DNA of 64,000 nt. It comes from Hormoscilla sp. GUM202. Its GTDB lineage: Bacteria > Cyanobacteriota > Cyanobacteriia > Cyanobacteriales > Desertifilaceae. The stretch is from assembly GCA_005518205.2 (NCBI GenBank), contig RFFC02000028.1, positions 1 through 64,000 on the forward strand. The letters are read 5' to 3'. The position numbers and the translations under genes are program-made. The notes below the pieces were generated by a model. The model searched no databases, had not been told where the DNA came from, and saw only the letters and a program-made list of their open reading frames with translations. Positions 42,688 to 51,904 of this stretch are shown here, one piece after another (the first letter of the stretch is position 1; each line of letters opens with the position of its first letter).

Positions 42688-43599
42688 GTGCGAGATGTTC
42701 AGGTATAAGCCGAGAACCGGTGAAAGCCTGGTTGGTTTCATTTAGCCAACAACTGTGATAATCATGGGGGTCCAAATCCCCCCCTCCTAGTACGGGAGAG
42801 ACTCCAGTCCTTAGTGCTGTGAAATGACATCATCATGGTGCGAAGCAAGGACAAAGTAGGTAACCTAGTAGCCTAAACTGGGGACACCGCAAGGGAAGAC
42901 ACCTATGGCTAGAACAGGCAAACTTGTGTAAGCCTCGTCAACCTAAACCAGCGGAATAAGGCTATACACGCTGGCCCAAAAGGGAAATGGCAGTTAGTGC
43001 TAGTTGTTGTTATTGGCTAGCAACGTACTCGAAGAACTCCCGGGGTATAACAAGGGCCTAAAGGTGTCACAATGATACTACGGAACGTTATAACCTCAAA
43101 TGAGCTGTCTTGCTGGTATGTCCATCGGTAAGACAAGTTAGATGTTAAGCGCAAGCCATTAGAGGAGGGATGTCCTAAGAAGCCAATGCCTAGGGTAATG
43201 TCTGGGATATGCTGACGTAGGACGGATATGGTAAGAAGTCTCGGAAGAAAGTAGCCTTAATATCACGGAGCTGGGAGAAATCCCGAAAAGTATGAATGAT
43301 GGACTAAAAGACCTAACCGGGTAAGAATCCGGGGGCCGAAAAAGAGAATGGCCAGATGTTAGCAAAGAGTGGAATATGGTTTACGGGTTTAACCACCACG
43401 AACCTTCCGGAGTTAGGCACTCAACTTAGTCGATTGACAACCATAAGGGGCAAAATTGTACGTGACAAGGCCAGTTAGAGGAAACTCTGATAGTGCTATC
43501 CATAACAAGGACTTACCAACCAGTAGCCGTATGCGGTGAAAGTCGCAAGTACGGTTCCGAATGGGAGGGTTGTCCCGTGAGGGGCAGCTCGACCCCGAC
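42688..43599 (+). ncRNA. ORF-less group II intron, copy 2
   Basis: The 5' end is GTGCGAGATGTTCAGGTATA and domain V AGCCGTATGCGGTGAAAGTC... is at 43525-43558. The 3' end CTCGACCCCGAC lies at 43599. Shared blocks with copy 1 include TCATTTAGCC-AACT, GGCAGTTAGTGCTAG, AACTCCCGGGGTATAA, GACAAGTTAGATGTTAAGCG and AAGCCAATGCCTAGGGTAAT. No maturase frame exists in domain IV. It inserts immediately before codon 1-10 equivalents of an IS5-type transposase fragment. Confidence 0.85.
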
Positions 43600-43601
43600 C
43601 A

Positions 43602-43910
43602 CAATGGGAGTTGTTAGAATCTCTCTTACCACCGGCTCAAAAAACGGGACGGCCTCGTACCGTAGACATGTTGAGTGCGCTCCAAGCAATTCTCTACGTT
43701 CTGGTGACTCCGATGCGCACCGGCGTTACTGCCCAAGAACTATCCTTTCAGCAATGGCGGGATGATGGAACGTGGAAACGCATTCATGACCATCTTGTCA
43801 AATGGGTGCGTGTAGCTGAAGAGCGTCAGCCTACACCTAGTGCCGGTAGTCTCGATTCACAGACAACTGCCAAGGCGGTAATGGTTCATACCGATGTTGG
43901 TTATGACGGA
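43602..43910 (+). pseudogene. IS5-type transposase N-terminal fragment
   Basis: Directly after the intron the frame reads QWELLESLLPPAQKTGRPRT, then VDMLSALQAILYVL, FQQWRDDGTWKRIHDHLVKW and PTPSAGSLDSQTTAK, a typical start of IS5/IS1031-like (DUF4096-type) transposases. The catalytic core is absent. The frame continues open into the glycosyltransferase gene, which would give a chimera, but the glycosyltransferase has its own start. Some internal sequence between VTPMRTG and SFQQWRDD is also shortened. Confidence 0.75.
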
Positions 43911-43919
43911 GGCTACTAT

Positions 43920-46298
43920 ATGACAAATAAGCCGATTAGAGGAAAATATAATGAACAAGAATATCGGCTTATGGTTTTGAATGAATTTACCTCAAGTAAT
44001 TATTTTAAAAGTACCCTCCAAAATCCAGAGGCGCTAGATATTCTCCATCATTATGAAATTGGTAAAATTGACCAAGAATACAAAGATTTCTATGGAGAGC
44101 AGGATAAGGATATAATTTACGAGCTATGGACGGATAAAATAGCCAGGCTCAAGGAAAAATGCCGAAACACTGAAGCACATGATGCGGAGGTAGTTAGACA
44201 GAGAATAGCCAGACAATTAGGCATCAAAACAAAAGCAGATTTAAATGGAGAAAGATCCACGAAAGTATACGATGGCGACAAAGATATAGTCTGCTATATT
44301 GTACTACAATCATTAGCAGACAATTTATTAGAAACACTTGTTTCAATAAGACTCCAAGAAGTAAAAAAATCAATCGTAGCTGTTGTCATAACATCATCTG
44401 AAAGCGAGTGTCAAGCAATTAAACTTGCATACAAGGATCGTATACGTTCAGTCATAGACTATGACAACGAAGCGAACAACATCACTCTCAAACCAAATAG
44501 GTTATTTGAAATCGTAATTGCCTTAGTATCAGATCGAGCTTACAATAAGGCAATCCTAATCAATAAAGGTCTAAGATTTGCATATAATTATCATGCGAAG
44601 TACGCAGTGATAATTGAGTCAGGGGACATTTTAGAAAGCAACCATGCATCAACATTAATAACGACAATAGAACAAAATAATTCCTGCTCTGCATATGCAC
44701 GCAATACTGCTGGCAACTATCCACTTGACTTAGCTCATATAAATACATCTAATTTAATGCTTAATATGAATGACTTGGCATTGCTAGATCGAGAAAATTA
44801 TTTGTGTGACACTCGCTTTGATAAGTATTATGCACTACCCGAATTACTTATCAGGTTGGAAAAACATCTAAGCCGCAACAATAGCCTACCAGCCATTTCT
44901 TGTATAAATCGAAATATAATAACATTAAGAAAGAATAGATACAGTTGCAAAGAACTTGATGAGCTAAAACTTGACCCAGGCAAGCTCAATATATTACTAA
45001 TGAGCTATAGTGATGAATTGTCTAAAGGAGGAGCAATTACAGTTATATGTAACTTAATGAAAAGACTAAGCAATAAGAACACAAAGGTCTATATTTTAGT
45101 CAATTACTTTGATAGCAACAAGATTGAATTCTATCTAGCCAATGAAGATACAAAAAGGTTTGATTTTGCAGATAGAAAAGATTTCCTTAAACACTTATCT
45201 TCTGTCAGTCCAGCTAACTTAGCGTTGTTTGATATAATTAATATTCATTGCTGGCATTTTGGCAATGACTTCATTCCCTTTCATTTTCCAAGTGATTCAA
45301 TGAAAATTGAGGAGTTTTTTAACTATTTTCCAATGGCTCGTATTGTGTATACGGATCGCTCAGATTATAGCAAAGATAAAAGAATAATAAATAAGGGGTT
45401 GACAGACGAATTACTAAAGCTTGGTACAAAAGATTTTGAACAATTGTCAACTGAACAAAAGGAAACATTTTTACAGACATATAAGTTAAATGCTGATAAC
45501 AAATACACACTAATTGATGGGGGATATTATTGGTCAGATGAAATGGAAGATCGCTTTTGGGCTAAATGGGTGTTAACCAACTTTAGCTGCAAAAGAGAAC
45601 TAATGGCACTAGCAGATGAAACTGTATATGTATCAAAAAGCCAACGAAAATCAATCCCTTTACTTTGCCCTAATATTAGATATGGGAGGCGTCAGAATGC
45701 ACCATTCGAGAGATCTCCAAAAGTCATCTATGACGGTGTGGATACTGACAAGTTTGAGTTTGATAAGGGACTTGATACTCTTGTCTATAATTTACATAAT
45801 AGTAGAGGTGAACCAATTGATATCCCCAAAAAGGGTCAAATAATTCTATACCTTGGAAGAATTGACATATATAAAGGGGTCATATACCTTGCTAAGGCGA
45901 TCCCCACAATTTCAAAGAGATTTCCAAACATTACATATTTATTTGTAGGCGGATATTCAGCAGGTTTTGAAGAAGAGATACGCAAAGCTTGCGAATATAA
46001 TAAGAACGTTATAATTACGGGAATTCTTCCTGGAGAAAGAAATGCTGCTGCGCTTTTCAAGAGAGCGGATCTAACAGTCCAGCCCACGCTGGGTGAAAGC
46101 TTCAATCAAGTAGCACTGGAATCATTATTTATGGGGACTCCCGTAGCTATATCCAATATTGATGGTCCGCAAGAAATATACGTGCAACAAGGATTTGCCT
46201 TTGGCCTAAAACCAGGTGACAGCTGTGCAATTGCTGAGACAATAATATCGATTCTTGAAAATTTAGATGAAGCGAAAAAAAAAGGTACAAAAAAATAA
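43920..46298 (+). CDS. Large glycosyltransferase with GT4 C-terminal domain, 3' frameshift
   Basis: About 792 aa to the present stop. ATG at 43920 has GGAGG 7 bases upstream. Residues 120-300 look like a GT-A/GT2-type region (DNLLETLVSIRLQEVKKSIV). Residues 340-780 are a GT4 GT-B module: ILLMSYSDELSKGGAITVIC, VIYDGVDTDKFEF, ILYLGRIDIYKGVIYLAKAI and VQPTLGESFNQVALESLFMG. The gene is AT-rich with no GCGATCGC and differs clearly from its neighbours, so recent transfer is likely. The stop lies in an A-rich run (about 46275-46307). One extra base would extend the protein with KKRLKETYHAEKMCSDYNNL to a TAA at 46378-46380. Confidence 0.8.
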   Translation: MTNKPIRGKYNEQEYRLMVLNEFTSSNYFKSTLQNPEALDILHHYEIGKIDQEYKDFYGEQDKDIIYELWTDKIARLKEKCRNTEAHDAEVVRQRIARQLGIKTKADLNGERSTKVYDGDKDIVCYIVLQSLADNLLETLVSIRLQEVKKSIVAVVITSSESECQAIKLAYKDRIRSVIDYDNEANNITLKPNRLFEIVIALVSDRAYNKAILINKGLRFAYNYHAKYAVIIESGDILESNHASTLITTIEQNNSCSAYARNTAGNYPLDLAHINTSNLMLNMNDLALLDRENYLCDTRFDKYYALPELLIRLEKHLSRNNSLPAISCINRNIITLRKNRYSCKELDELKLDPGKLNILLMSYSDELSKGGAITVICNLMKRLSNKNTKVYILVNYFDSNKIEFYLANEDTKRFDFADRKDFLKHLSSVSPANLALFDIINIHCWHFGNDFIPFHFPSDSMKIEEFFNYFPMARIVYTDRSDYSKDKRIINKGLTDELLKLGTKDFEQLSTEQKETFLQTYKLNADNKYTLIDGGYYWSDEMEDRFWAKWVLTNFSCKRELMALADETVYVSKSQRKSIPLLCPNIRYGRRQNAPFERSPKVIYDGVDTDKFEFDKGLDTLVYNLHNSRGEPIDIPKKGQIILYLGRIDIYKGVIYLAKAIPTISKRFPNITYLFVGGYSAGFEEEIRKACEYNKNVIITGILPGERNAAALFKRADLTVQPTLGESFNQVALESLFMGTPVAISNIDGPQEIYVQQGFAFGLKPGDSCAIAETIISILENLDEAKKKGTKK

Positions 46299-46380
46299 AA
46301 AAAGACTAAAAGAAACTTATCATGCAGAAAAAATGTGTTCTGATTACAATAATCTTTTCAAATCTCTTATTGTCCAATAA

Positions 46381-46724
46381 ATAGACATCCTTACCACCCC
46401 TCAAAATTCTGCTATAATTCCGAAGGGTACAAAAAAAGCCGTTGCACAATTAGGGGACGATATGGATTGTTAATAAGAGATGGGCTTTAGGGACAAATAT
46501 CTATGTATGACATATTTTTTTGAGTTAGCACTCGCGAGAGCATCTGATGCCGAATCCTACGTAAAAATACTCCATTTTGAGGTGCCTTAATATATGAGGT
46601 GGACCAACCAGTTTTGGATCTTCTCAATAAGGGATGCTAAATTGATGCTAAAAGCACCAGCAAAGGGGCAACTGTCAAAATTTATGTCGATCCCCCTTGA
46701 CAAATAATCAATATATGCTATTGT
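46381..46724. other. Intergenic region with an IS1-like end
   Basis: No gene recognised. GCCGTTGCACAATTAGGGGA at 46438 resembles the tip of the IS1-type element at 33448 (GGCGTTGCACAATTACGGGA). It may be a solo end left at the right border of the AT-rich island. The rest is unassigned. Confidence 0.5.
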
Positions 46725-47438
46725 CTAAAACCTAACGCGCGAGGTAGCGACCATCAACCAGGGGTGCGCCCACCACAGCAGTCCGATAAAAGCAATGACT
46801 CCGAGATAGGCGGGGCGGATAAACTCTTGCCATTCCAGGGTTTGACGTCCCTGGGCGATCGCCAGAAAAGGGATGATAGAGGTGCTAGCTTTGACAGTTT
46901 CAAAGACTTGACCATAGCGGTCTGCGAGACGGCGATCGCCATGCCAAACCCCAAATATATGATGTAGCACCAAACCGATTGACGTTACCATCGTAAAGGT
47001 AGTACCAATCCAAAGGGTATGGGCGATACACCAAATCACCTGTCCTACCATTTGGGGATGACGGGTGACGCGAATGATGCCAGTAGAGTACAGATGAACT
47101 TGAGGCTTTTGCAGGGCAGCAATTTCCAGCAGATTAAAAGTAGCTGGGTAAAGAAAAAAGAAGGATAAGGCAGATAGCACCCATACCAGGGGTCTCACGC
47201 CTGCTACATCCTGCACCTGCCAGAGTTGCCAGCCATCATAGCGATGGTTAAAGAAGTAAACGATCGACACCATCGCCAGAGGCAGGCTGACTAGGGCAAA
47301 CAGGACGCGATAGAGTCGGACGCCCATCAGTTTTTCTCCCCTTGGGCGACCCGCAGCTAGTCCGCTGTGGGCAACAGCAAAACCCAGCAGCAGTCCGATC
47401 ATAATCAAATGGCTGTTCATTAACCAATCGTAAGACAT
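46725..47438 (-). CDS. NnrU-family membrane protein (Z-ISO-like)
   Basis: A polytopic membrane protein of about 237 aa. The family includes proteobacterial NnrU and the plant/algal 15-cis-zeta-carotene isomerase Z-ISO. Seen features are LIMIGLLLGFAVAHSGLAAG at the N-terminus, LYRVLFALVSLPLAMVSIVY, YPATFNLLEIAALQKPQVHL, the conserved TGIIRVTRHPQMVGQVIWCI (His candidate for haem/metal) and HHIFGVWHGDRRL. ATG at 47438 is chosen because homologs start just before the first helix. In cyanobacteria this gene is often near rbcR and ndhF, as here. A role in carotenoid isomerisation is inference. Confidence 0.85.
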   Translation of the reverse strand: MSYDWLMNSHLIMIGLLLGFAVAHSGLAAGRPRGEKLMGVRLYRVLFALVSLPLAMVSIVYFFNHRYDGWQLWQVQDVAGVRPLVWVLSALSFFFLYPATFNLLEIAALQKPQVHLYSTGIIRVTRHPQMVGQVIWCIAHTLWIGTTFTMVTSIGLVLHHIFGVWHGDRRLADRYGQVFETVKASTSIIPFLAIAQGRQTLEWQEFIRPAYLGVIAFIGLLWWAHPWLMVATSRVRF

Positions 47439-47574
47439 AAACAGTAAGATTGTGAGAAACCGGATTATGAAGGCATTTTCCCACGATACTTGGAAGTTAT
47501 AGCGACTATTCCCCGGTTTCTTGACCGATGTAAAACATAAACCCCGATCGCGCAGCGTGGCGCCAGCCATAAAA

Positions 47575-48920
47575 CTAAAATAGTAAGTCTAGATCTAATT
47601 GTCTGAGATCCAGAGTCCAGAGACATCCCTGTGTACCCTCAAATGTAGCAATCATCAGACCCGAAGTATGTGCATAGGCGATCGCACTTATCTGTTTTGG
47701 TCCGTCAATCTTCCCCACCACCGTTCCCTGCATATCCAACAAGATCATTTTTCCCAGTACAGAAGCAACCACATAACCCCAGGATGTGGCCGCCAGGAAT
47801 TTTGGATCGGGTAAGTCCACTTTCACCTGTCGGATACGAAAAGGCTTGAGGTCGATTAATAGTAGAGATGTCTGGTTATTTGCTTGGGTAGCTAGCAGTC
47901 GATAGGGCACCCCACCAGCAGCGATCGCCCGTTCCAGCAGCACTGGCAGCATCCAGGAACCCACCTCAGTGCCGCGTCGGGTAAAAACCGACAGATGCGT
48001 CCCAGTCTTACCAGGTGCGATCGCCGCCACATGACGTCCATCCAGCACCAGTAGCTGAGATCTTGCCGATTTCAGTTCAACAGCGATCGATTTAGGATTA
48101 ACAGTCAAAGTTTGACCGCCAGTTATGTGAGAACCGATCTCCCAATCACGCAAATCTAAAAGCTGCAATTGCTTGTCAGAAGTAGCAGCTGCTATCCAAC
48201 GTCCGGAGGTTTCGACATCTGCCACAAAGTCACTGTCTTCTTTGGCTATCAATCCGATGGAAACAACTGAGTACTCAGAGGTCGAAAAGCTGAGGAAATA
48301 AATCGAGCGATCGGAGATAATAAAACATCCTTGTTGAGAGCCGATCAATTTTTGCACCGACTCACCCAGATGCACCCGAGACAGCTGAAATATCACCCCT
48401 ATTTATTCCATCTGGATAAATCTGACATTCTACAACCGCTCCTGCGGCCCAATATACCTTATCTAGAGATTTAATATTTAAGGGATCTTTACCAGAGGCT
48501 GTTTCCTGTGAAGATACCACTGCTAGCGCAGCTAAAGGTTGGCCCGGACTTGGTTCCGTTGTCGGCAGCAGGCTTCCAGTACTCTTGACCCGACAAAGAG
48601 ATATTACCAGCTAGCAGGCGAAAGGTGGCTACACCCGTGGAGAGGTCGGCGATCAATGCTGCTTTGAGTCTTTGCAGAGCTGGTAAATAATCGGAGTAGA
48701 CTAGATCGCTGCTAGTCAGCACCAGCAGGATCATGCCTCCGGCTAGTTTGTAAATATATACTTGGTGTGCTGCGAATTGAAATTCAAAAGACTCAAAGCT
48801 CTCGGTCGTCGTATCAACTACCTGGCGGATGCCCTGTGCTCGCGCTTCTTTCTGCTGGAAGTTCAGTGTGCTATCCACGCCACAAAAGTAGGGGCGCGAT
48901 CGCCTATCCATGATGGCCAC
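47575..48920 (-). pseudogene. Frameshifted conserved cyanobacterial gene with beta-propeller-like C-terminal part
   Basis: Three frames join into one plausible protein of about 440 aa. Frame 1 (from a GTG at 48920) reads VAIMDRRSRPYFCGVDSTLN and YIYKLAGGMILLVLTSSDLV. Near 48575 the sense shifts to SLLPTTEPSPGQPLAALAVV and LDKVYWAAGAVVECQIYPDG. Near 48400 it shifts again to VIFQLSRVHLGESVQKLIGS and a WD-like repeat region (RWIAAATSDKQLQLLDLRDW, GYVVASVLGKMILLDMQGTV). Two single-base changes would restore it. The family function is unknown to me. If the shifts are sequencing errors the gene is intact. It lies between nnrU-like and rbcR. Confidence 0.6.
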
Positions 48921-49098
48921 ACCCGCAATTCCTGGTAAATTCAGAAAGTCCTAGACGAGCGCCGGTGACATAGATATCAGAGTATGTCTATTTATTTTAT
49001 TGCCGTTTCATGCCACAAAGTTATTGTGGGGAGGTTCAACAGGGTAACAATTGTGGTACATCTGTACAACAGCCAGCGACCGCTTGAGAACCCTGCCG

Positions 49099-49139
49099 TA
49101 TCTCCACCGGAGCGCCGATTCGCACTACCTGTGGAGATA
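49099..49139 (+). repeat. Hairpin repeat with conserved loop
   Basis: Arms TATCTCCAC (49099-49107) and GTGGAGATA (49131-49139) enclose CGGAGCGCCGATTCGCACTA, the plus-orientation loop of the GAGCGCTAATCGCACTAC family. Confidence 0.78.
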
Positions 49140-49330
49140 GACCGAATCATTCTCTCATTTTTTCACCCTCTTACCAGTCGGTGATGTCCCGTAAAACAGG
49201 CCCCGACCTCTAAGCATACTGCTGACTGCTGACAGCTGACTGCCGATCGTCGGAGTCTATTGATCCCTCAGCGTCTCCAGGAGACACCGCACTTAGGGAG
49301 TAGATAGTGACAATTTTAGGTATAGCAAAA

Positions 49331-50284
49331 ATGTCTGATGACCTTCGTTTCACATTGGAGCAGTTACGCATTCTGAAAGCGATCGCCGCTGAGGGCAGCT
49401 TCAAGCGAGCTGCTGACAGTCTCTATGTATCGCAACCAGCAATTAGCCTACAAGTGCAAAACTTAGAGCGGCAGTTAGAGGTGCCTTTGTTCGACCGGGG
49501 GGGCCGACGCGCTCAACTGACGGCAGCTGGCCATCTGCTGCTCAACTACGGAGAAAAAATCCTCTCGCTTTGCCGGGAAACCTCTCGGGCGATCGAGGAT
49601 CTACAAAATCTTCAAGGTGGCACCTTGATTGTTGGCGCTTCTCAGACGACAGGGACTTATCTACTGCCCCGGATGATTGGTTTGTTCCGGTCTCGGTATC
49701 CGGATGTGGCCGTGCAATTACACGTTCATTCTACTCGCCGCACCTGTTGGAGCGTCGCGAATGGACAAGTTGATTTGGCGATCATTGGTGGGGAGGTTCC
49801 CCCCGAACTGCAAGAGTCTTTAGAAATTACTCCCTATGCTCAAGATGAACTGGCTTTAATCTTACCCGTATTTCATCCTCTAGCGGCCTCCCATACCATC
49901 GAAAAGGACGATCTATACCAACTCCAGTTTATTGCCTTAGATTCCCAATCGACCATTCGCAAGGTGATTGACCAGGTACTCACCCGTTGTGGCATCGACA
50001 CTAACAATCTCAAAGTTGAGATGGAGTTGAATTCGATCGAAGCGATTAAAAATGCGGTACAGGCGGGATTGGGGGCCGCTTTTGTCTCAGTTGCGGCAAT
50101 TGAGAAGGAGTTGGAGATGGAACTCTTCCATCGATCCAGAATTGAGGGGGTGGTGGTGCAGCGGATGCTGTCTGTGATTGTTAACCCTAATCGCTACCGC
50201 TCTAAGGCCGCAGAGGCTTTTAGCCGGGAGATTCTGCCCGGGTTTACTGCTGTGTCTCCTGGGATCTCGATGTCCCCTCTTTAG
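49331..50284 (+). CDS. rbcR: LysR-type regulator RbcR
   Basis: A 317-aa LysR regulator very close to the cyanobacterial/plastid RbcR (Ycf30) group, which controls rubisco and carbon-metabolism genes. The HTH is [40 protein letters not shown]. The effector domain has [40 protein letters not shown] and [23 protein letters not shown] at 49331 gives the family-standard start; 49307 is an alternative. The last residues ([11 protein letters not shown]) and the TAG are contributed by a nested hairpin repeat. The neighbourhood nnrU-rbcR-ndhF-ndhD is a known cyanobacterial grouping, here spread by insertions. Confidence 0.93.
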   Translation: MSDDLRFTLEQLRILKAIAAEGSFKRAADSLYVSQPAISLQVQNLERQLEVPLFDRGGRRAQLTAAGHLLLNYGEKILSLCRETSRAIEDLQNLQGGTLIVGASQTTGTYLLPRMIGLFRSRYPDVAVQLHVHSTRRTCWSVANGQVDLAIIGGEVPPELQESLEITPYAQDELALILPVFHPLAASHTIEKDDLYQLQFIALDSQSTIRKVIDQVLTRCGIDTNNLKVEMELNSIEAIKNAVQAGLGAAFVSVAAIEKELEMELFHRSRIEGVVVQRMLSVIVNPNRYRSKAAEAFSREILPGFTAVSPGISMSPL

Positions 50285-50336
50285 CGCTAATCGCACTAAA
50301 GAGGGGACATCGTAATCGCACTACCCAGGAGACACA
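50251..50336. repeat. Hairpin repeat nested inside the loop of another copy, at the end of rbcR
   Basis: The inner hairpin is CGATGTCCCCTCTTT (50268-50282), loop AGCGCTAATCGCACT, AAAGAGGGGACATCG (50298-50312), perfectly paired over 15 bp. It lies between TGTGTCTCCTGGG (50251) and TAATCGCACTACCCAGGAGA (from 50313). These are the two halves of a second copy, whose arms TGTCTCCTGGG and CCCAGGAGACA also pair. The inner copy carries the rbcR stop codon. Confidence 0.85.
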
Positions 50337-50499
50337 GATCGGTGTTAGCAGCAGAACAAGCAGCAGAACAATCGGAAAATTTACCGGCGGCGGCGAATCA
50401 CGATCAAAACTCTACCACCCAGCAGAAAGTATAGCAAAGGCCTAGAGTCCTATCCCCCGCCTACAGTAGGACCGGCACCTCCATTCCCAGCCGGACCTA

Positions 50500-50543
50500 C
50501 GATGTCTGGAGGGAGCGCTATTCGCACTACCCGAGAGGCATCG
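50500..50543 (+). repeat. Hairpin repeat with conserved loop
   Basis: CGATGTCTGGAGG, loop GAGCGCTATTCGCACTAC, CCGAGAGGCATCG. The arms pair at the outer and most inner positions. It precedes a small membrane-protein remnant and joins in frame with it. Confidence 0.75.
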
Positions 50544-50723
50544 CAGCAGCGCAGCGTATTTACTGGTTTTGAAGCGGCTTTACTTTTTATTGCTCTGGGT
50601 AGTCTGCTGGACTCCCCAGGGATTAGCATGGGAATATGGGGAATCATTTTGGGCGGATCGATCGGGTGCATCTCAGTTGTGCAAGGGCGAAGCAAACGGA
50701 AGAAACCGCACAATTTACGATAA
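50544..50723 (+). pseudogene. Small membrane-protein remnant bounded by two repeats
   Basis: The frame reads QQRSVFTGFEAALLFIALGS, LLDSPGISMGIWGIILGGSI, two hydrophobic helices of a small membrane protein. The sequence before it is a hairpin repeat. A Pro-rich frame further upstream (about 50435-50499) and a Gln-rich frame (from about 50342) suggest the original N-terminus in other frames. The end runs into GGGTGCATCTCAGTTG (50664), an ISKra4/MITE-type tip, so the C-terminus is not native. Family unknown. Confidence 0.4.
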
Positions 50724-50731
50724 CGTGCCGC

Positions 50732-50792
50732 CAGTATCACTTGACATCCGCGATCTAATATATTATCATATCACGGATGTCAAGTGATACTG
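50732..50792. repeat. Perfect 19-bp inverted repeat
   Basis: CAGTATCACTTGACATCCG (50732-50750) and CGGATGTCAAGTGATACTG (50774-50792) are exact complements around a 23-base AT-rich loop. No poly-T follows on either strand close enough for a simple terminator. It may be a small mobile palindrome. Confidence 0.88.
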
Positions 50793-51033
50793 CCGGATGA
50801 ATTCGGAGAAAAACCTCACCCTCGCCTGGCTGGATTACTATGATGGGATCCTCAGTTTGAGCGGCTAAAAACTGCGCTTTTTAGGACCTACATTCAATAC
50901 CTTAAGCGCAAGTCGATCCCTTTGGGAGTATAACAGTAGGGTGCAGTTCAACTATGGGGCACCTCGAAAAATTGATTGAGCGCTACCATAGTAGTACGAT
51001 CCTAAAGAACAGATGTTACCCAGGTGAAGCGCA

Positions 51034-51270
51034 ATGGCCCCATCAGTACTGCCGGACCTAACCAAACGATACCAAAAACTAAACCAGAAAAACGACTTTT
51101 TAATCAAACTTAACGAAATCGTTCTCTGGGAAGAGTTTAGACCCATCTTAGAGCAGATTCGTCAAAAGCATAAAAAGAGCAACGCTGGTCGTAAACCCAT
51201 TGATGTGGTGCTGATGTTCTTGCTGTTGATCTTGCAAAAGCTTTACAACAAAGAGTTGGCGTTTGAGGAT
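51034..51270 (+). pseudogene. IS5-like transposase N-terminal fragment
   Basis: MAPSVLPDLTKRYQKLNQKN, NEIVLWEEFRPILEQIRQKH and GRKPIDVVLMFLLLILQKLY are typical of the DUF772-type N-terminus of an IS5-family transposase. The catalytic part is missing; after about 75 codons the frame meets the STAS remnant. Confidence 0.65.
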
Positions 51271-51275
51271 GAATT

Positions 51276-51514
51276 ATGACTGAGATATTCGGTGACTTCA
51301 TTGAAGGTATGCCCCCGAAGATTACGCTCAACCTGCGTCAGCTAGAATTTCTCAATAGTTCTGGCATCAGTATGCTCTCCAAATTTGTCATCAAGGTACG
51401 TCAGAAAAAAATGTTACCATTTTGGTAATTGGCTCTAAAGGCATCCCCTGGCAGGGCAAGTCCTTGACAAATTTGCAGCGCCTAATGCCTAATTTGACCC
51501 TGGAGTGGGAATAA
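51276..51514 (+). pseudogene. STAS-domain (anti-sigma-factor-antagonist-like) gene remnant
   Basis: MTEIFGDFIEGMPPKITLNL, RQLEFLNSSGISMLSKFVIK gives the SSGI phosphorylation-site region of STAS proteins. A one-base shift near 51408 (in an A-run) then leads to VTILVIGSKGIPWQGKSLTN and LQRLMPNLTLEWE with TAA at 51512. The N-terminal strand is missing, so the gene is both truncated and frameshifted. Confidence 0.65.
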
Positions 51515-51904
51515 GTGCCGATGCTGCTACCAGTAACGTAAGCGTAAGGTGGGCAGTGCCACCTTACCACATTTGACAACTAACCATTAATATCACTTTC
51601 GAGGTAATTGCTCAAGATATTGGTGGTGAAGGAATATGGGTACTGCCGGTACTGCATAGTTACTCGGGCCATCGGACTGGAGTGAACAGCCCTTGTACTG
51701 CCTCGGAATGCCTAACAGGACAAGAGCAATTTTTGAGGAGCGAAAACTTCTCAAATGCTTACGGGGTGGGGGGTTTTGACCTCGAAGTGGTGAGTCGGCA
51801 GCCGAGCGCCCGAATATGCAGTTGAGATGCGCGACAGCTGATTTTTTTCAAAATCCCGCGCCCAGGGTTGACAAATTCGATAAATAAGTAGTAAGTTGGA
51901 AGAC
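51515..51904. other. Region between STAS remnant and IS66 transposase, no gene recognised
   Basis: It contains a degenerate GGTGGGCAGTGCCACC hairpin (about 51548-51566). The left end of the IS66-type element should lie here, but I could not fix matching terminal repeats with the region after 53452. Confidence 0.45.

Noticed and set aside
42469-42741. Minus-strand frame across the 5' end of group II intron copy 2
   Set aside because: It mixes intron antisense with a gene relic in another frame; the protein-like sense is in the neighbouring frame with TGA at 42441.
43611-46298. One 895-codon protein combining transposase and glycosyltransferase
   Set aside because: The N-terminal 100 codons are an IS5 transposase piece and an ATG with GGAGG sits exactly at the junction, so separate products are far more likely.
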